Program-made: the position numbers and the translations under genes
Notes under the pieces: generated by a model
What the model saw: only the letters and a program-made list of their open reading frames with translations
The model's database searches: none
Told to the model about the DNA's origin: nothing
In this document: piece after piece, positions 27,003 to 36,833 of the stretch
How the letters are laid out: every line of letters starts with the position of its first letter
How positions within the stretch are numbered: the stretch's first letter is position 1
Assembly (NCBI RefSeq): GCF_050589705.1
Contig: NZ_JBNGOT010000012.1
Span: forward strand, 1 to 64,000
Origin: Sunxiuqinia rutila
GTDB lineage: Bacteria > Bacteroidota > Bacteroidia > Bacteroidales > Prolixibacteraceae
Direction of reading: 5' to 3'
DNA length: 64,000 nt

Positions 27003-27453
27003 CTCAAAATTGATTTTTATTCTTTAAATACGTTTTTCATGTCTTTAGTAGCCTACTGCATCCAATACAGCTTTTAAGAAATATCTACTCATTCGTTCTT
27101 GAAAAAAACAACAAAAGCAATCGTTTCATTCATAAACTAGAATTCATATAAGAATCCTGAACGTTATCATTACGGACCTGTTTTTTGATCATGTCAAATG
27201 AAATTTCAATAATAATTTTCGTCCAACATCATTCTAACTCTCAAGAGATTGATAAAATACAGAGAACTCATCACCTAAGGCTCTTGACAATAAGAAATAG
27301 CTAATCCCAATCATCGAAGCAATCCGTTCTGGTAAATATGAAGCTGGATCAATAAAAATTCATCTTGAAAAGATTACGCATTAGAAGGCTTTCTTGAAGA
27401 ACACACAACTCGATTCACCAACATAAATGCAAACAGAGAACATTTCAAACAGA
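27003..27453. other. Intergenic region, no gene recognised
   Basis: The 451 bases are AT-rich. Short open stretches exist on the plus strand (for example around 27310-27385), interrupted by stops and unlike any protein I recognise. The part nearest 27002 should contain the promoter of the DUF4965 gene; I saw no convincing -33/-7 pair. Confidence 0.4.
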
Positions 27454-27493
27454 CAAAAAAAGGATGTTGCTGTACGCAAGCAGCAACATCCTT
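27454..27493 (-). terminator. Rho-independent terminator ending the PUL B susCD operon
   Basis: AAGGATGTTGCTG (27460-27472) and CAGCAACATCCTT (27481-27493) form a perfect 13-bp stem with an 8-nt loop. On the minus strand the stem is followed by a run of seven Ts (complement of the A tract at about 27454-27460). It lies 26 bases after the stop codon of the DUF1735 lipoprotein gene. Confidence 0.9.
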
Positions 27494-27518
27494 AATTGAT
27501 TAAAACAATTTTCTTTTA

Positions 27519-28508
27519 TCACCACTCAATGGCCTGGTCTTCATCAGGGATTTGAGTATTAATCTTACGTTCCAGAATCAGAGAACCACGGACCGTATAG
27601 GAAATCGTTGCGTTTGGTACTGACGTATAGTCCGTAAAGCTATAGTCTATCTTACTAATGGTAACATAGCGATGCAACAAATAAGGACGAGTAGCATCCA
27701 TTGTTTCTTCCACGGTAAATACCGGAGTACCATATACCTGAAACTCCATATCCGGATTATCAGCAGTAAGTGTTACTCGCTTAGTCTGCTCATCGAACGA
27801 AGCGTAAATCTTATAATTACGTCGATCAGTGCGGTCTTCATCTACGGTACCTGCATAAAAGAATACAGTATTCTCATCAACGACGTGGACTGGAATTTCG
27901 CTTTTCACAATAGCAGCGTCGTCTTCGTAGCCTCTAAGATATGTCTTTAAAGCCGTCCCACTATAGATTCCCGAATAATCATTGAAAGGCATCACACGAA
28001 GCAACGCTTTTTTATAATGCTTCCTTGGATGAGCAATATAATCATACGATGGATCATCCACTACAGTCAAAGGCAGCATCCACTTGTCAACCAAATCAAT
28101 ATCCTGCAATGAAAAGTTAATATTCAGCAGAGAGGTATTCTCTCCTGCTTTGACATCAACATAGTCTGGCATTCTAAAATATTCACTTTGCAGTTGCCTG
28201 TAATAAAGCTCAGTACGACTCTGAAACTGCTCCATATTCAAAGCTTCCAAGGTATCCGGATCAACTGTCACATGAACAGTCATATTTTGGTCATTGGTGG
28301 TCGAACCGCTAACAATTACTGGTAACCGATAGGTTGAAATGCTATCTTCTCTGTAGCGAACATAAATACGCGTAACGCCTTGCTCGTTTAGCGGAGCTTT
28401 AAACGAAACGTAACGCTCGTATTGTTCATCTGTCCATTCATCGTTGCACGAAATGCACAGCATAAATCCGGCAAGAAGGCACAACAACATAATATATCTC
28501 TTTTTCAT
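27519..28508 (-). CDS. DUF1735-type (BT_3987-like) SusD-associated lipoprotein
   Basis: This 329-residue lipoprotein has a lipobox at GFMLCISC (Cys about 21). The pattern RYVSFKAPLNEQGVTRIYVRY followed by YRLPVIVSGS is typical of DUF1735/BT_3987-like domains, and the second half (about residues 165-300, YSGIYSGTALKTYLRGYEDD, TVFFYAGTVDEDRTDRRNYK) looks like the DUF4973 type. Such proteins follow SusC/SusD in many loci and are presumed to bind glycan on the cell surface. It begins 21 bases after the SusD stop and is the last gene before the strong terminator. Confidence 0.82.
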   Translation of the reverse strand: MKKRYIMLLCLLAGFMLCISCNDEWTDEQYERYVSFKAPLNEQGVTRIYVRYREDSISTYRLPVIVSGSTTNDQNMTVHVTVDPDTLEALNMEQFQSRTELYYRQLQSEYFRMPDYVDVKAGENTSLLNINFSLQDIDLVDKWMLPLTVVDDPSYDYIAHPRKHYKKALLRVMPFNDYSGIYSGTALKTYLRGYEDDAAIVKSEIPVHVVDENTVFFYAGTVDEDRTDRRNYKIYASFDEQTKRVTLTADNPDMEFQVYGTPVFTVEETMDATRPYLLHRYVTISKIDYSFTDYTSVPNATISYTVRGSLILERKINTQIPDEDQAIEW

Positions 28509-28529
28509 ATGCTTCTATCATTTTTAAAA

Positions 28530-30584
28530 TTAGTCATTATAAGTCCATCCCGGATTTTGAGTAAGACGTTTGTTACGTTTCAACTCGCTATGCCTAATTG
28601 GCCAGAACCACATTTTACGAGAAAAAGTTGACTGAAGTGTCCATTCAGGAACCGGCGTATGAAACAAATCCCTCTGATCGCTGGTCATCAACACATTGCA
28701 CCCATAAATTGGCAAAGACTCTTCAACTGGAGCATCCTTCCACCGACGCAGGTCATAGTAACGCTGCCCTTCGCCCAGAAGCTCGATTTGACGTTCGCGT
28801 TTTATTGTTTTCCGGAACTCCTCTTGGCTGGCATAAACCTCATTCGGATAATCTGGCACACCACCGCGAATCCGGACAGGGCGAATCCCCTTTTTCATCT
28901 CATTAACATCGCGACTAATCGTGTATGTCGTGCTACCATCCCAAGAAGGAATATTGTACGAGCCGGTCAACTCGTTTAAGGCTTCAGCATACATCAATAG
29001 AATATCTGCATAACGAATCGCTGGCTCGAGTTTCGGCACAATACGACTAATATTCCCATCCCGATAGGTATCACGTGGGTGTACAAATTTCATTACACCA
29101 ATGCCGGTACGGAGCCAAAACATGGTATTGGTGTAGCCGTTACCGTCACCTCGGTAGTAAAACACTTGCTTTTCCTTGTTCCAGCTATCCGGCTCATTTT
29201 CCAGGTGCCAAACACTTCCATTGTAAGCTACAGATGCGTAAAAACGAGGTTCACGATTGGCATATTGCAAAGAAACGCCTGCCTTCAAAGGCTTATAAAG
29301 ACCATTATCCACATCTTCCTGCGTCACATAACCGGATAAGCGCTCACTTCCGTCTCCACGTCCAATTTCTTTATCTTTACCTGGAGCATCAGTTCCGTCA
29401 TTCAAGTAATAGGCATCAACCTGCTTTTGGGTCAGGCCATGTGTGTTCCATCCGTTTGCTACCCTAGGCAACTGATGGGCCACCATCGCCTGCCCTTTTT
29501 CTCCTCCATTGTCTCCACGCGTAAAGATCAACTCTGGATTTTCAGCGCCAGCAGTACCATTAAACACCGACCTGTAGGATTCAAATGGATCAATGTTCTT
29601 CCATCCTTCCGGCCAGTTTTTATCTGAAAATTCTGCATCATAAGGCGGAACTATTGTAGGAGGATAAGAAGAGTTGCCCGTTTCACGGAAGCTGGCCGTA
29701 TACAACTCATACACTCCAAGCTCCATCACATCTCTGGCAGCTGCTGCAGCCTTTGCCCACTTCTCTTCGTCATAGGTTGTCGACAACAGTTGGTTTCCTT
29801 CATCATCCACCAATTCCATGGCATAATTATCCGTGTTGCCATTCATCAAGGGGCTTGCAGCATACAATAATACCTTGGCACGGGTTGCCAAGGCTGCCCC
29901 ACGTGTTGGACGAGCGATTGCCAGGCGGTCGCGACTCACTTGCAAGTCCTGAGCAGCCAACAACATTTCACTGGCAATATATTCCGCACAAGCTTCATAG
30001 CTACTTCGGGGAGTCGCTACCTCCTCATAACTATCTGTATAGTCAATTCCTTCATCCGGTAGTAATGGAATAGGTCCATACTTGCGAAGAAGAAGCCAAT
30101 AATAGTATGCCCGCACAAAACGAGCCTGTGCTTTATAATCAGCTATTTCTTCCAAAGTCATCTCCTCGTTGATATCAATGTTGTGGATGAAAGTCGTAGC
30201 GTTGCGAATACCCCTGTAAGACTGTAACCAAGTACCTTGCTTTTCATTCTCAGAATACATTCCGGTGTGAAACTCGTTATATGACAACGCCGAGGCATTG
30301 CTAATGTCATAATTAGCATCGCGGTCTCCATAATACATGTCATCGGCAAAGCAATGTGGCGTATATCCTTTACTGGCCACGTCAGCATTCTCATCTCTCA
30401 AATCAGAATAAGCGTGCGCCAGCCATTCTTCCGAATATTGCTTACTTGAAAATGCTTTCTCCAATGTCATTCGATCTTTAAAATACTGATCAGACTCCAG
30501 ATAATCAGCGCAGGAAGATAGGAATCCTGTTCCCAACACCATAAATAATAGAAGATTCAGTGTCTTCTTTGTATTTCGTTTCAT
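28530..30584 (-). CDS. SusD/RagB family nutrient-binding lipoprotein (PUL B)
   Basis: This 684-residue SusD-like lipoprotein has signal peptide MKRNTKKTLNLLLFMVLGTGF and lipobox LSSC. Conserved segments are DYKAQARFVRAYYYWLLLRKYGPIPLL (about residues 150-176), RPTRGAALATRAKVLLYAASP and the C-terminal AIRYADILLMYAEALNEL and KRERQIELLGEGQRYYDLRRW. It follows SusC with an 11-base gap, so the two are translated from one message. It is longer than the PUL A and PUL C SusDs (631 and 491 residues), mainly from insertions in the middle. Ligand unknown. Confidence 0.95.
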   Translation of the reverse strand: MKRNTKKTLNLLLFMVLGTGFLSSCADYLESDQYFKDRMTLEKAFSSKQYSEEWLAHAYSDLRDENADVASKGYTPHCFADDMYYGDRDANYDISNASALSYNEFHTGMYSENEKQGTWLQSYRGIRNATTFIHNIDINEEMTLEEIADYKAQARFVRAYYYWLLLRKYGPIPLLPDEGIDYTDSYEEVATPRSSYEACAEYIASEMLLAAQDLQVSRDRLAIARPTRGAALATRAKVLLYAASPLMNGNTDNYAMELVDDEGNQLLSTTYDEEKWAKAAAAARDVMELGVYELYTASFRETGNSSYPPTIVPPYDAEFSDKNWPEGWKNIDPFESYRSVFNGTAGAENPELIFTRGDNGGEKGQAMVAHQLPRVANGWNTHGLTQKQVDAYYLNDGTDAPGKDKEIGRGDGSERLSGYVTQEDVDNGLYKPLKAGVSLQYANREPRFYASVAYNGSVWHLENEPDSWNKEKQVFYYRGDGNGYTNTMFWLRTGIGVMKFVHPRDTYRDGNISRIVPKLEPAIRYADILLMYAEALNELTGSYNIPSWDGSTTYTISRDVNEMKKGIRPVRIRGGVPDYPNEVYASQEEFRKTIKRERQIELLGEGQRYYDLRRWKDAPVEESLPIYGCNVLMTSDQRDLFHTPVPEWTLQSTFSRKMWFWPIRHSELKRNKRLTQNPGWTYND

Positions 30585-30595
30585 TTGATAAGTTT

Positions 30596-33500
30596 TTACA
30601 AATTAATGTTCAGTCCAAATGTGATTGATTTCGTCAATGGATACTCTTCTCCTCTAGGATTAGCCATTTCAGGATCCCAAAGTTTAAATTTAGACCAAGT
30701 CAGCAAGTTAGTTCCCACAACAAATACACGAATATTGTTACAATGCAATCTGTTAACCACTTTCTTGGGAAGCGTGTAGCCCAAATCGACTGTTTTAAGG
30801 CGTAGGTAGGCACCATTACGCAACCAGTAAGTTGACTGGCGATAATTGTTCCCATTTCCTCCAAAGCTCAAGCGGGGGTAGGATGCGTTAGGATTTTCAG
30901 TAGCAGGATCACCAGAAATCTCAGAAGAAATCCAGCGATTCTCTCCCATCAAGTCTTTCAAAACAGTTCCCCATTCACCTTCGCTGAAGGCATAAACCGT
31001 TTTACCATAAATAAAGAAGCTTGATTTTCCAGCCCCCTGGAAGTGAACATTGATATCTAATCCCTTCCATCTGGCAGATGTGCCTATCCCATAGATCATG
31101 TTTGGCCGACGGGTTGCGCCAACAGCCACACGGTCGCCATCGTTGATAACACCATCTCCGTTAACATCTTTGTACTTGATATCTCCCGGCTGGTAAGGAC
31201 CAAACTGTTGTTCTGGGCTATTCCGAATATCGTCGTAGTCTTCAAATAGCCCCAAAGCAATTAAACCACGGGCCTGATCAACACGATAACCTCTTTCCAT
31301 TTGATAAGGATAAACATTATTCTCTTCGTCTCGTTCCAATATTTTGTTTTTGCTATAGGTGATATTTCCCCTGGCAGTCAGATCTACAGCTCCAACTTTT
31401 TGCTTATACTCAATCCGTCCATCAAAACCTTCTGACTTCACTGCTCCCACGTTGGCTCTTGGAGCACTTTCCAAGCCTACCATTTGCGGCAAAAAGTTAC
31501 GTGCCATATAAATGCCTTCACGCTTTTCTTCAAAGTAATCGACATTGGCAATCACTCGGTTATCAAATAATGCCACATCTAAACCAAGGTCACTTTTAGT
31601 CGCTATCTCCCAAGTCACATAAGGTGACGCTACTTGCATGTATCGCAGCCCATTGTAATTCCTATCAAAGGAATAGTAAGCCCATTCATAGCCCGAAGTA
31701 TAAATCGGATCTCCATTGTCATTATATCTCTCTATGCCTCCTATTGTGTAGAGATATGGGAAGCGTTCATTGCCCATGTTGTCGTTACCCACTTTCCCAT
31801 GTGAATAACGAATCTTAAACATGTTGATCCATTTGAGATTATTCTTCATAAAGCGCTCTTCCGCCACATTCCATGCAAAAGAATAGGCCGGGAAGAATCC
31901 AAATTGGTGTCCTTTAGCAAAGTTTTCAGAACCAGTATAACCAAAATTGAAATCAGCAAAGTAGCGATAACTCCAGTGGTACCCCACCCGTCCGGCAAGG
32001 CCCTGGTTACGTTCTGAAACACCATTTTTCAAATCATCTCCCAGATTTTGTGTCCTTACAAAAGCATCCTGGGTATACTTAACTGTCCCACTAAAGTGAT
32101 GCTCTTTCAATCCACGATCAAAGTTGAACATCAAATCCAGAAACTCTCTACGGTCCCCAGAAGAACCGCTTTCCTGATACATCTCCCGAGGATTAGCAAT
32201 ATGTGTAAACACTAAATTTCCTTCTGAATCGCGTGTGCGTTCTGCTCTCCACTGCTCTGGCCATTTGCGGCGGTTAATGTTGTTGTAATTATTGGTGTCA
32301 TATCCAAAACGTCCTGTGAAACGAAGCCCGTCAGTGATGAAATTTAAGTTTTGCTCCAACGACACATTGGTTTGTATCTTATTCTCCCAATGCTCATTAA
32401 AACCCGTTTGAGTAGCGGCTACCCATGGGTTCGTTTTATTACCAGTCCCTACGGCAGGCACATAGCCATTCGAATATTCGATAGGCGTACGAATGGGAGA
32501 ATATCCAAATAACTCTCCCCAAACATCACCATCACCCAGGCCTGGGCTGTTACGCTTTGCCAAAGAACCGGAAACCCCCACTTTCAGCAAAGTAGTTTTC
32601 GTGATATCCAGGTCAGTATTCAAACGATAGTTCCAGCGTTGATAGTTCGCATTGGTGTCATAGTCATCGCGAAGTGAGCTGTCTGTATTATACATCCCTT
32701 CTTCTTCCACATAACTGGCAGAAACATAATAACGAGCTGTAGATCCACCTCCATTAATATTAAGGTTAGCCCGATGACTCATTGCGCCATCTCGAAGCAA
32801 CAAGCCTTTCCAATCAACATTGGGGTACAAATCAGGATCTAAACCCAGGCGTAGGATTTCGAGTTCTTCAGGCTGATAGATGGGAGCCTGATTACGGGTA
32901 ATCCGCGACTCATTTAGCAAATTGGCATAGGTATTTCCATCGACAAAGTCTGGTGTAATGGTCCGGGTGTTGTAGGAACTCTCGACTTTCACATCAATGT
33001 TAACCTTACCGGCATTACCTCTTTTGGTGGTGATCAGTACAACGCCATTAGCACCTTTCGAACCATAAATAGCTGTTGCAGAAGCATCTTTCAATACGGT
33101 AAATGATTCAATATCTTCAATATTTAACTCATTCAAATCACGCTCAAATCCGTCAACCAAAACATAAGCTCCTGAACTGGCTCCAAAAGTTGATATTCCA
33201 CGAATCCAGAACTCCGAAACATTTTTCCCTGGCTGACCAGAAGTAGTCATAGCCATAATTCCCGGTACATTACCCGCTAAGGCATTGGAAAGATTAGAGG
33301 ATGGACTTGATTTCAGGTCTTTCATGTCAATGGTAGTGATTGCTCCAGTTACCGAAATCTTTTTCTGAACCCCGGCACCGGTCACAACAATCTCATCCAA
33401 TACACTATCTTCGGACTCCTTCATCGTAATGTTTACAGTGCGCTGCTCCTTGATGAGCAGGTTTACTTTCTCAAAACCGATGTAAGAAAAGGTCAGTTCT

Positions 33501-33706
33501 TTGTAAGCAGGCATCTTAATCTTGTAATTTCCGTTACCATCGGTAATCGTCCCCAAACCGGGAACATCAATTACATAGACACTTACTCCTACCAATGGTT
33601 CCTTATTCGTGTCTGTTACGACACCTGTTACTTCAACGGTCTCCTGAGCAAATACGCCAATAGAGAAACCGAGAAACAACATACCTAATATTAAATATTT
33701 AGTCAT
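30596..33706 (-). CDS. SusC/RagA TonB-dependent transporter, no STN domain (PUL B)
   Basis: The frame is open to 33739, but starting at 33706 (MTKYLILGMLFLGFSIGVFA) gives a clean signal peptide; the 11 extra residues are hydrophilic. The upstream ATG at 33739 overlaps the stop of the preceding gene, so coupling is possible with either start. Domains: carboxypeptidase-regulatory-like (VTGVVTDTNKEPLVGVSVYV), plug (YVLVDGFERDLNELNIEDIE and TVLKDASATAIYGSKGANGV), and a barrel ending SITFGLNINL. No STN signalling domain is present although an ECF sigma/FecR pair lies upstream. Import of PUL B oligosaccharides is expected; a signalling role is not. Confidence 0.95.
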   Translation of the reverse strand: MTKYLILGMLFLGFSIGVFAQETVEVTGVVTDTNKEPLVGVSVYVIDVPGLGTITDGNGNYKIKMPAYKELTFSYIGFEKVNLLIKEQRTVNITMKESEDSVLDEIVVTGAGVQKKISVTGAITTIDMKDLKSSPSSNLSNALAGNVPGIMAMTTSGQPGKNVSEFWIRGISTFGASSGAYVLVDGFERDLNELNIEDIESFTVLKDASATAIYGSKGANGVVLITTKRGNAGKVNIDVKVESSYNTRTITPDFVDGNTYANLLNESRITRNQAPIYQPEELEILRLGLDPDLYPNVDWKGLLLRDGAMSHRANLNINGGGSTARYYVSASYVEEEGMYNTDSSLRDDYDTNANYQRWNYRLNTDLDITKTTLLKVGVSGSLAKRNSPGLGDGDVWGELFGYSPIRTPIEYSNGYVPAVGTGNKTNPWVAATQTGFNEHWENKIQTNVSLEQNLNFITDGLRFTGRFGYDTNNYNNINRRKWPEQWRAERTRDSEGNLVFTHIANPREMYQESGSSGDRREFLDLMFNFDRGLKEHHFSGTVKYTQDAFVRTQNLGDDLKNGVSERNQGLAGRVGYHWSYRYFADFNFGYTGSENFAKGHQFGFFPAYSFAWNVAEERFMKNNLKWINMFKIRYSHGKVGNDNMGNERFPYLYTIGGIERYNDNGDPIYTSGYEWAYYSFDRNYNGLRYMQVASPYVTWEIATKSDLGLDVALFDNRVIANVDYFEEKREGIYMARNFLPQMVGLESAPRANVGAVKSEGFDGRIEYKQKVGAVDLTARGNITYSKNKILERDEENNVYPYQMERGYRVDQARGLIALGLFEDYDDIRNSPEQQFGPYQPGDIKYKDVNGDGVINDGDRVAVGATRRPNMIYGIGTSARWKGLDINVHFQGAGKSSFFIYGKTVYAFSEGEWGTVLKDLMGENRWISSEISGDPATENPNASYPRLSFGGNGNNYRQSTYWLRNGAYLRLKTVDLGYTLPKKVVNRLHCNNIRVFVVGTNLLTWSKFKLWDPEMANPRGEEYPLTKSITFGLNINL

Positions 33707-33731
33707 AAAATTAGTGTGTTTAGTTTTTAGG

Positions 33732-35165
33732 TTATTCATCCTCTAGGGCAATTTTACGAAGGCGGCGGTTCTGATGATCAATCACATAAAACGCTTTTTC
33801 AGCCTCATTGTATGCCAAGCCTGTAGGTTGATCAAAACGGGCTTCCTGGCGCAAATCACCATCAACATAGCCCCATGGATCGGGATTAATGCTGGAACTT
33901 CCACGTCCGGCAAATGTTGTAACCTTACCTTCTGGAGTCAGAATACGGAGATCATGATTATGCTGCTCCGTAAAGTAGAAGTCATACTCATCATCTTGCC
34001 CCGCATAGTCTGGATTTTTTACAAACACACCTTGGTACGGATTTCTTAAACGGGCTTTTGAACCTACCCCATCTTCCCAACCTGCAGCTCTTGGTTCTCC
34101 ACAAACCAAATATGGCTGGCTGAATCGCTGTTCTTCCCAGTTATAATCGGTGCGTAAGATGTAATGCTGATTGACAACAACAATATAGGCATAGTTTCCT
34201 GATGGATGAATCTGAACATTGAACTCCCATCCATTATCTTGAACTAGGAATAAAGTTTCATAATCCTTCGTTCCTAATCCGGCATCGCCAACAATTGGCT
34301 TTGAGTTCATGACATCGAAACGGTAAAATTCGCCTTTTTCATAACCATTGAAATACATTTCGCCGTTAACCGGATGCACAGAAGCTCCATTACAAGCTCT
34401 GGATGTCGTCAAAATTTGCGGATCTTTGAAACCATTAGACCGAGACATAATTGAGGAGCTAATCCCATTGGGATCCCACTGGTCGTGTGACACAATCATA
34501 TACTCGCCATCTTTGGAGAACTCCAAACTGCGAAGGCGCCACCAGTTTCCTGCTGAAGAGGTTAGGTGCTGTGCAACCGTACTATCTTCGAAGTTAATCA
34601 GGTAAATACCAGGACCATGGTCATAAGCGACATAAAGATGTTTCGGATTTTTGGGATCAAACTTCATAAAAGCAGGCTCACGGAATCCGGCTACGTTATC
34701 AAAGTGACCTTCAATCCAGCCTTGATCATCCCTTTCGTTTCTGAATCCAGCCAGCGTACTGACTATCATCTTCCGCTCATAAGCAAATACCTCTGATCCT
34801 TCAGCTAAAGGTTCAGGATCATCGCCCATATAAATTTCGATGTGACCATCATAGGCTTTTTCAGGAACTATACAATAAATGCTCTCGCTGTTCACACCAA
34901 TAACAATGGCTTTTTGTCCACCAATGTATACGTGAATCAGTTCTGGATCATTACCGAAGTTTTCGCCATAAATGACCAATCGTTGTCCCACGCCTCCTGA
35001 TTTGGGAGTAAAGTCTGAAACAACAACTGGTTTCGATGGATCAAAAGCCTCTGATAATGGAATCGGATCATCTTCATTGCAGCTTAGCACGCTAAAAACA
35101 ATGAATGCTAACATTATACAATGAAAGCTCTTAACTTTCATTTTAAAGAAACTTTTCATTTTCAT
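33732..35165 (-). CDS. IPT/TIG and NHL-repeat surface lipoprotein
   Basis: This 477-residue lipoprotein has hydrophobic leader IMLAFIVFSVLSC (Cys about 29). An N-terminal IPT/TIG immunoglobulin-like domain spans about residues 45-125 (PKSGGVGQRLVIYGENFGND). It is followed by a beta-propeller of NHL-type repeats (GFREPAFMKFDPKNPKHLYVA, PTGLAYNEAEKAFYVIDHQN), ending NRRLRKIALEDE. Proteins of this layout are common next to SusC/SusD and are taken to be surface glycan-binding proteins; here this is inferred from domain and position. It is the first gene of the PUL B transport operon, preceded by a long leader with pairing elements. Its stop codon overlaps an upstream candidate start of SusC. Confidence 0.85.
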   Translation of the reverse strand: MKMKSFFKMKVKSFHCIMLAFIVFSVLSCNEDDPIPLSEAFDPSKPVVVSDFTPKSGGVGQRLVIYGENFGNDPELIHVYIGGQKAIVIGVNSESIYCIVPEKAYDGHIEIYMGDDPEPLAEGSEVFAYERKMIVSTLAGFRNERDDQGWIEGHFDNVAGFREPAFMKFDPKNPKHLYVAYDHGPGIYLINFEDSTVAQHLTSSAGNWWRLRSLEFSKDGEYMIVSHDQWDPNGISSSIMSRSNGFKDPQILTTSRACNGASVHPVNGEMYFNGYEKGEFYRFDVMNSKPIVGDAGLGTKDYETLFLVQDNGWEFNVQIHPSGNYAYIVVVNQHYILRTDYNWEEQRFSQPYLVCGEPRAAGWEDGVGSKARLRNPYQGVFVKNPDYAGQDDEYDFYFTEQHNHDLRILTPEGKVTTFAGRGSSSINPDPWGYVDGDLRQEARFDQPTGLAYNEAEKAFYVIDHQNRRLRKIALEDE

Positions 35166-35172
35166 AATTAGC

Positions 35173-35331
35173 TTAGGTTAATACAATTAGAGAGACTCGA
35201 GTCAAGAAACACGTAGTCTTGACAGACCTACGTTCAAAATAGCCAATATTCAAATGGCTAGTGGTAAAATAAGATGAAAGACCTCCTTCGTCCGATTTAG
35301 ACGAAGCTCTACATTTTGTCATTTTCTTCAT
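35173..35331 (-). CDS. Possible 52-residue leader ORF (uncertain)
   Basis: A short frame from ATG at 35329-35331 to TAA at 35173-35175 begins MKKMTKCRASSKSDEGGL and ends VSLIVLT. It ends 8 bases before the start of the IPT/NHL gene. It has no recognisable domain and lies over several hairpin-forming segments, so it may be chance or a leader peptide. The similar MKK opening to secreted proteins is not enough to call it exported. Confidence 0.25.
   Translation of the reverse strand: MKKMTKCRASSKSDEGGLSSYFTTSHLNIGYFERRSVKTTCFLTRVSLIVLT
35205..35312 (-). promoter_or_regulatory. Structured 5' leader of the IPT/NHL-susCD operon
   Basis: Read on the minus strand the leader contains CTTCGTC...GACGAAG (35312-35292), TAGCCA...TGGCTA (35260-35240), then two overlapping options: ACGTAG...CTACGT, or GTCAAGA...TCTTGAC (35223-35201). 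The last two share bases and cannot form together, as in attenuators and some riboswitches. Stems are only 6-7 bp, so this is suggestive rather than firm. It lies directly in front of the PUL B transport genes. Confidence 0.35.
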
Positions 35332-35830
35332 AGTTAAATTTTAGTTTAGTTAATTAATAATTATTAATTGAACATCCAGTTTCAAAAGCTCATATCTATT
35401 ATCATAATAATAATCAGCAGGTGATAAATTTTTGATTCAAGCCATCAAGAAGACAAGACTTTAAATAAAAATCAGACCACTAAAAAGCTTCCACAAAACT
35501 TTTTATGCTTCATAGGAGAATTGGCATCAATTAATACCCTAAAAATGATTGGGGGAGAATTTTCCTCAGAAAAAATAATTTAGATCGTTCGTTTTTCATA
35601 AATTTGGTTTTTAATACATACTAATTAATGCTATAACCTGTCAGTTCAATAGCATTAGTTGAGTTATTTAGTCTTAAGAGGAGTAGATTTTGGCGAATCT
35701 ACTCCCTCTCTGTTCTTCTGTATAAATCCTTAATTTATATTTAGCAATATTCTTTCCTGACTTTAATCAGAATAAAAAACTAAGTTTCTTCAAAAAGCCA
35801 ACCATGTCATATCTTGCTCCGGAATTCGTT
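35332..35830. other. Intergenic region downstream of the truncated FecR gene
   Basis: The 499 bases are very AT-rich and hold no convincing gene. An imperfect dyad (TAGATTTTGGCGAATCTA, 35684-35701) is visible, with AGGAGTAGATT and AATCTACTCC around it, forming a 10-bp stem about 35680-35705; it could be a terminator or operator. The promoter for the PUL B transport operon is expected here but I could not identify it. Confidence 0.4.
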
Positions 35831-36772
35831 CTAAAAACGACACTCTGTTTTTGGCATATGGAGGATTACCAAATCTTCTCTTCCTTGGTCGATTATTTTT
35901 TCTAGCAAATCAATTTTTTTATACATAATTTGATCGTTTTTCCATGACACTAACGGTTTAGGATCAACATTCGGACTAATCACCAATCGAGGTTGTCTAT
36001 GACTTAATATAGCCTTACCGGGCTGTTTATAGAACGTTGCTTTATATTTTCGTCCAAGCGAAACATCACTCGTGATCATTTCTGTTCGATGATTAACCCA
36101 TGCTTTCCCTTCAACCAAAATTGCTGTTATTGTCGGCTCATCCTGATAAGCTTTAACATTAAATTCGATTTCTCCTCCTTCAATTAATAATCCATAAGCA
36201 TCAACCACAAAAGGTTGCTGCTTATTCTTAGCCACTTGGAAATATCCTTCTCCTTCGAGATAAACTAAGCGATTATCTAAATTAAACCCGGCTGAATAGG
36301 TCAATTTACTACCCTCATTGAGCCATACCACAGAACCATCAGGTAAAATAACCTGTGTTTTTGCATCCGAAGGAGCTACAATTTCATAAGAAGAAACCAA
36401 GTGATTCTCCAATACTTTATTTTCATTTATAAAATAAGTTATCAAACCACCGACAACAAACAATAAAACAAAACTTGCTGCAGCTGGAATTAACCAAAAG
36501 AGCGTCCTTATTCTTTGTTTTTGCAAATGATGCTGTTTTTCATCCAGTTTGCTTTCAACACTTCTAAACAGCTTATCTTTATCGAATGTGACCAATTTTC
36601 GAAACTCATTCGTTTCTAGTTCTTCATACATTCGATCTTCAATTTCGGAGCTTGTCGTCTTATCCTTAACTAATTCCTGTAATTCAAGAAATTCCGATGT
36701 AGAAAGGTCATCTTTCTTATACTTATCAAGCAAGCACTTAAACTGTTTTCCTATGTACAACTTATTCTTCAT
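35831..36772 (-). CDS. FecR-family anti-sigma factor, C-terminally truncated
   Basis: The frame is open to 36796, but MKNKLYIGKQFKCLLDKY at 36772 aligns with the start of the other FecR, so I use it. A helical cytoplasmic part, one transmembrane segment (FWLIPAAASFVLLFVVGGLI) and a full FecR domain (DAKTQVILPDGSVVWLNEGS, LEGEGYFQVAKNKQQPFVV) are present. The C-terminal DUF4974 domain begins (QIMYKKIDLLEKIIDQGRED) and then stops at ...KTECRF, where the other FecR continues YKFSGTLQDETLQQVM. About 45 residues are missing, and no other frame downstream restores them. It could still bind its sigma factor but probably cannot receive a signal normally. Confidence 0.88.
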   Translation of the reverse strand: MKNKLYIGKQFKCLLDKYKKDDLSTSEFLELQELVKDKTTSSEIEDRMYEELETNEFRKLVTFDKDKLFRSVESKLDEKQHHLQKQRIRTLFWLIPAAASFVLLFVVGGLITYFINENKVLENHLVSSYEIVAPSDAKTQVILPDGSVVWLNEGSKLTYSAGFNLDNRLVYLEGEGYFQVAKNKQQPFVVDAYGLLIEGGEIEFNVKAYQDEPTITAILVEGKAWVNHRTEMITSDVSLGRKYKATFYKQPGKAILSHRQPRLVISPNVDPKPLVSWKNDQIMYKKIDLLEKIIDQGREDLVILHMPKTECRF

Positions 36773-36833
36773 CTTACTACTTTTACAAATACTCATTCAG
36801 AACTACTCACAGCTATTGTTAATTTTTATCCTT

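Noticed and set aside
35790..35885. Open minus-strand frame reading GNPPYAKNRVSFLERIPEQD past the FecR stop, considered as a frameshifted continuation
   Set aside because: It does not resemble the rest of a DUF4974 domain when compared with the intact FecR at 22428-23507, so a simple frameshift does not explain the truncation.
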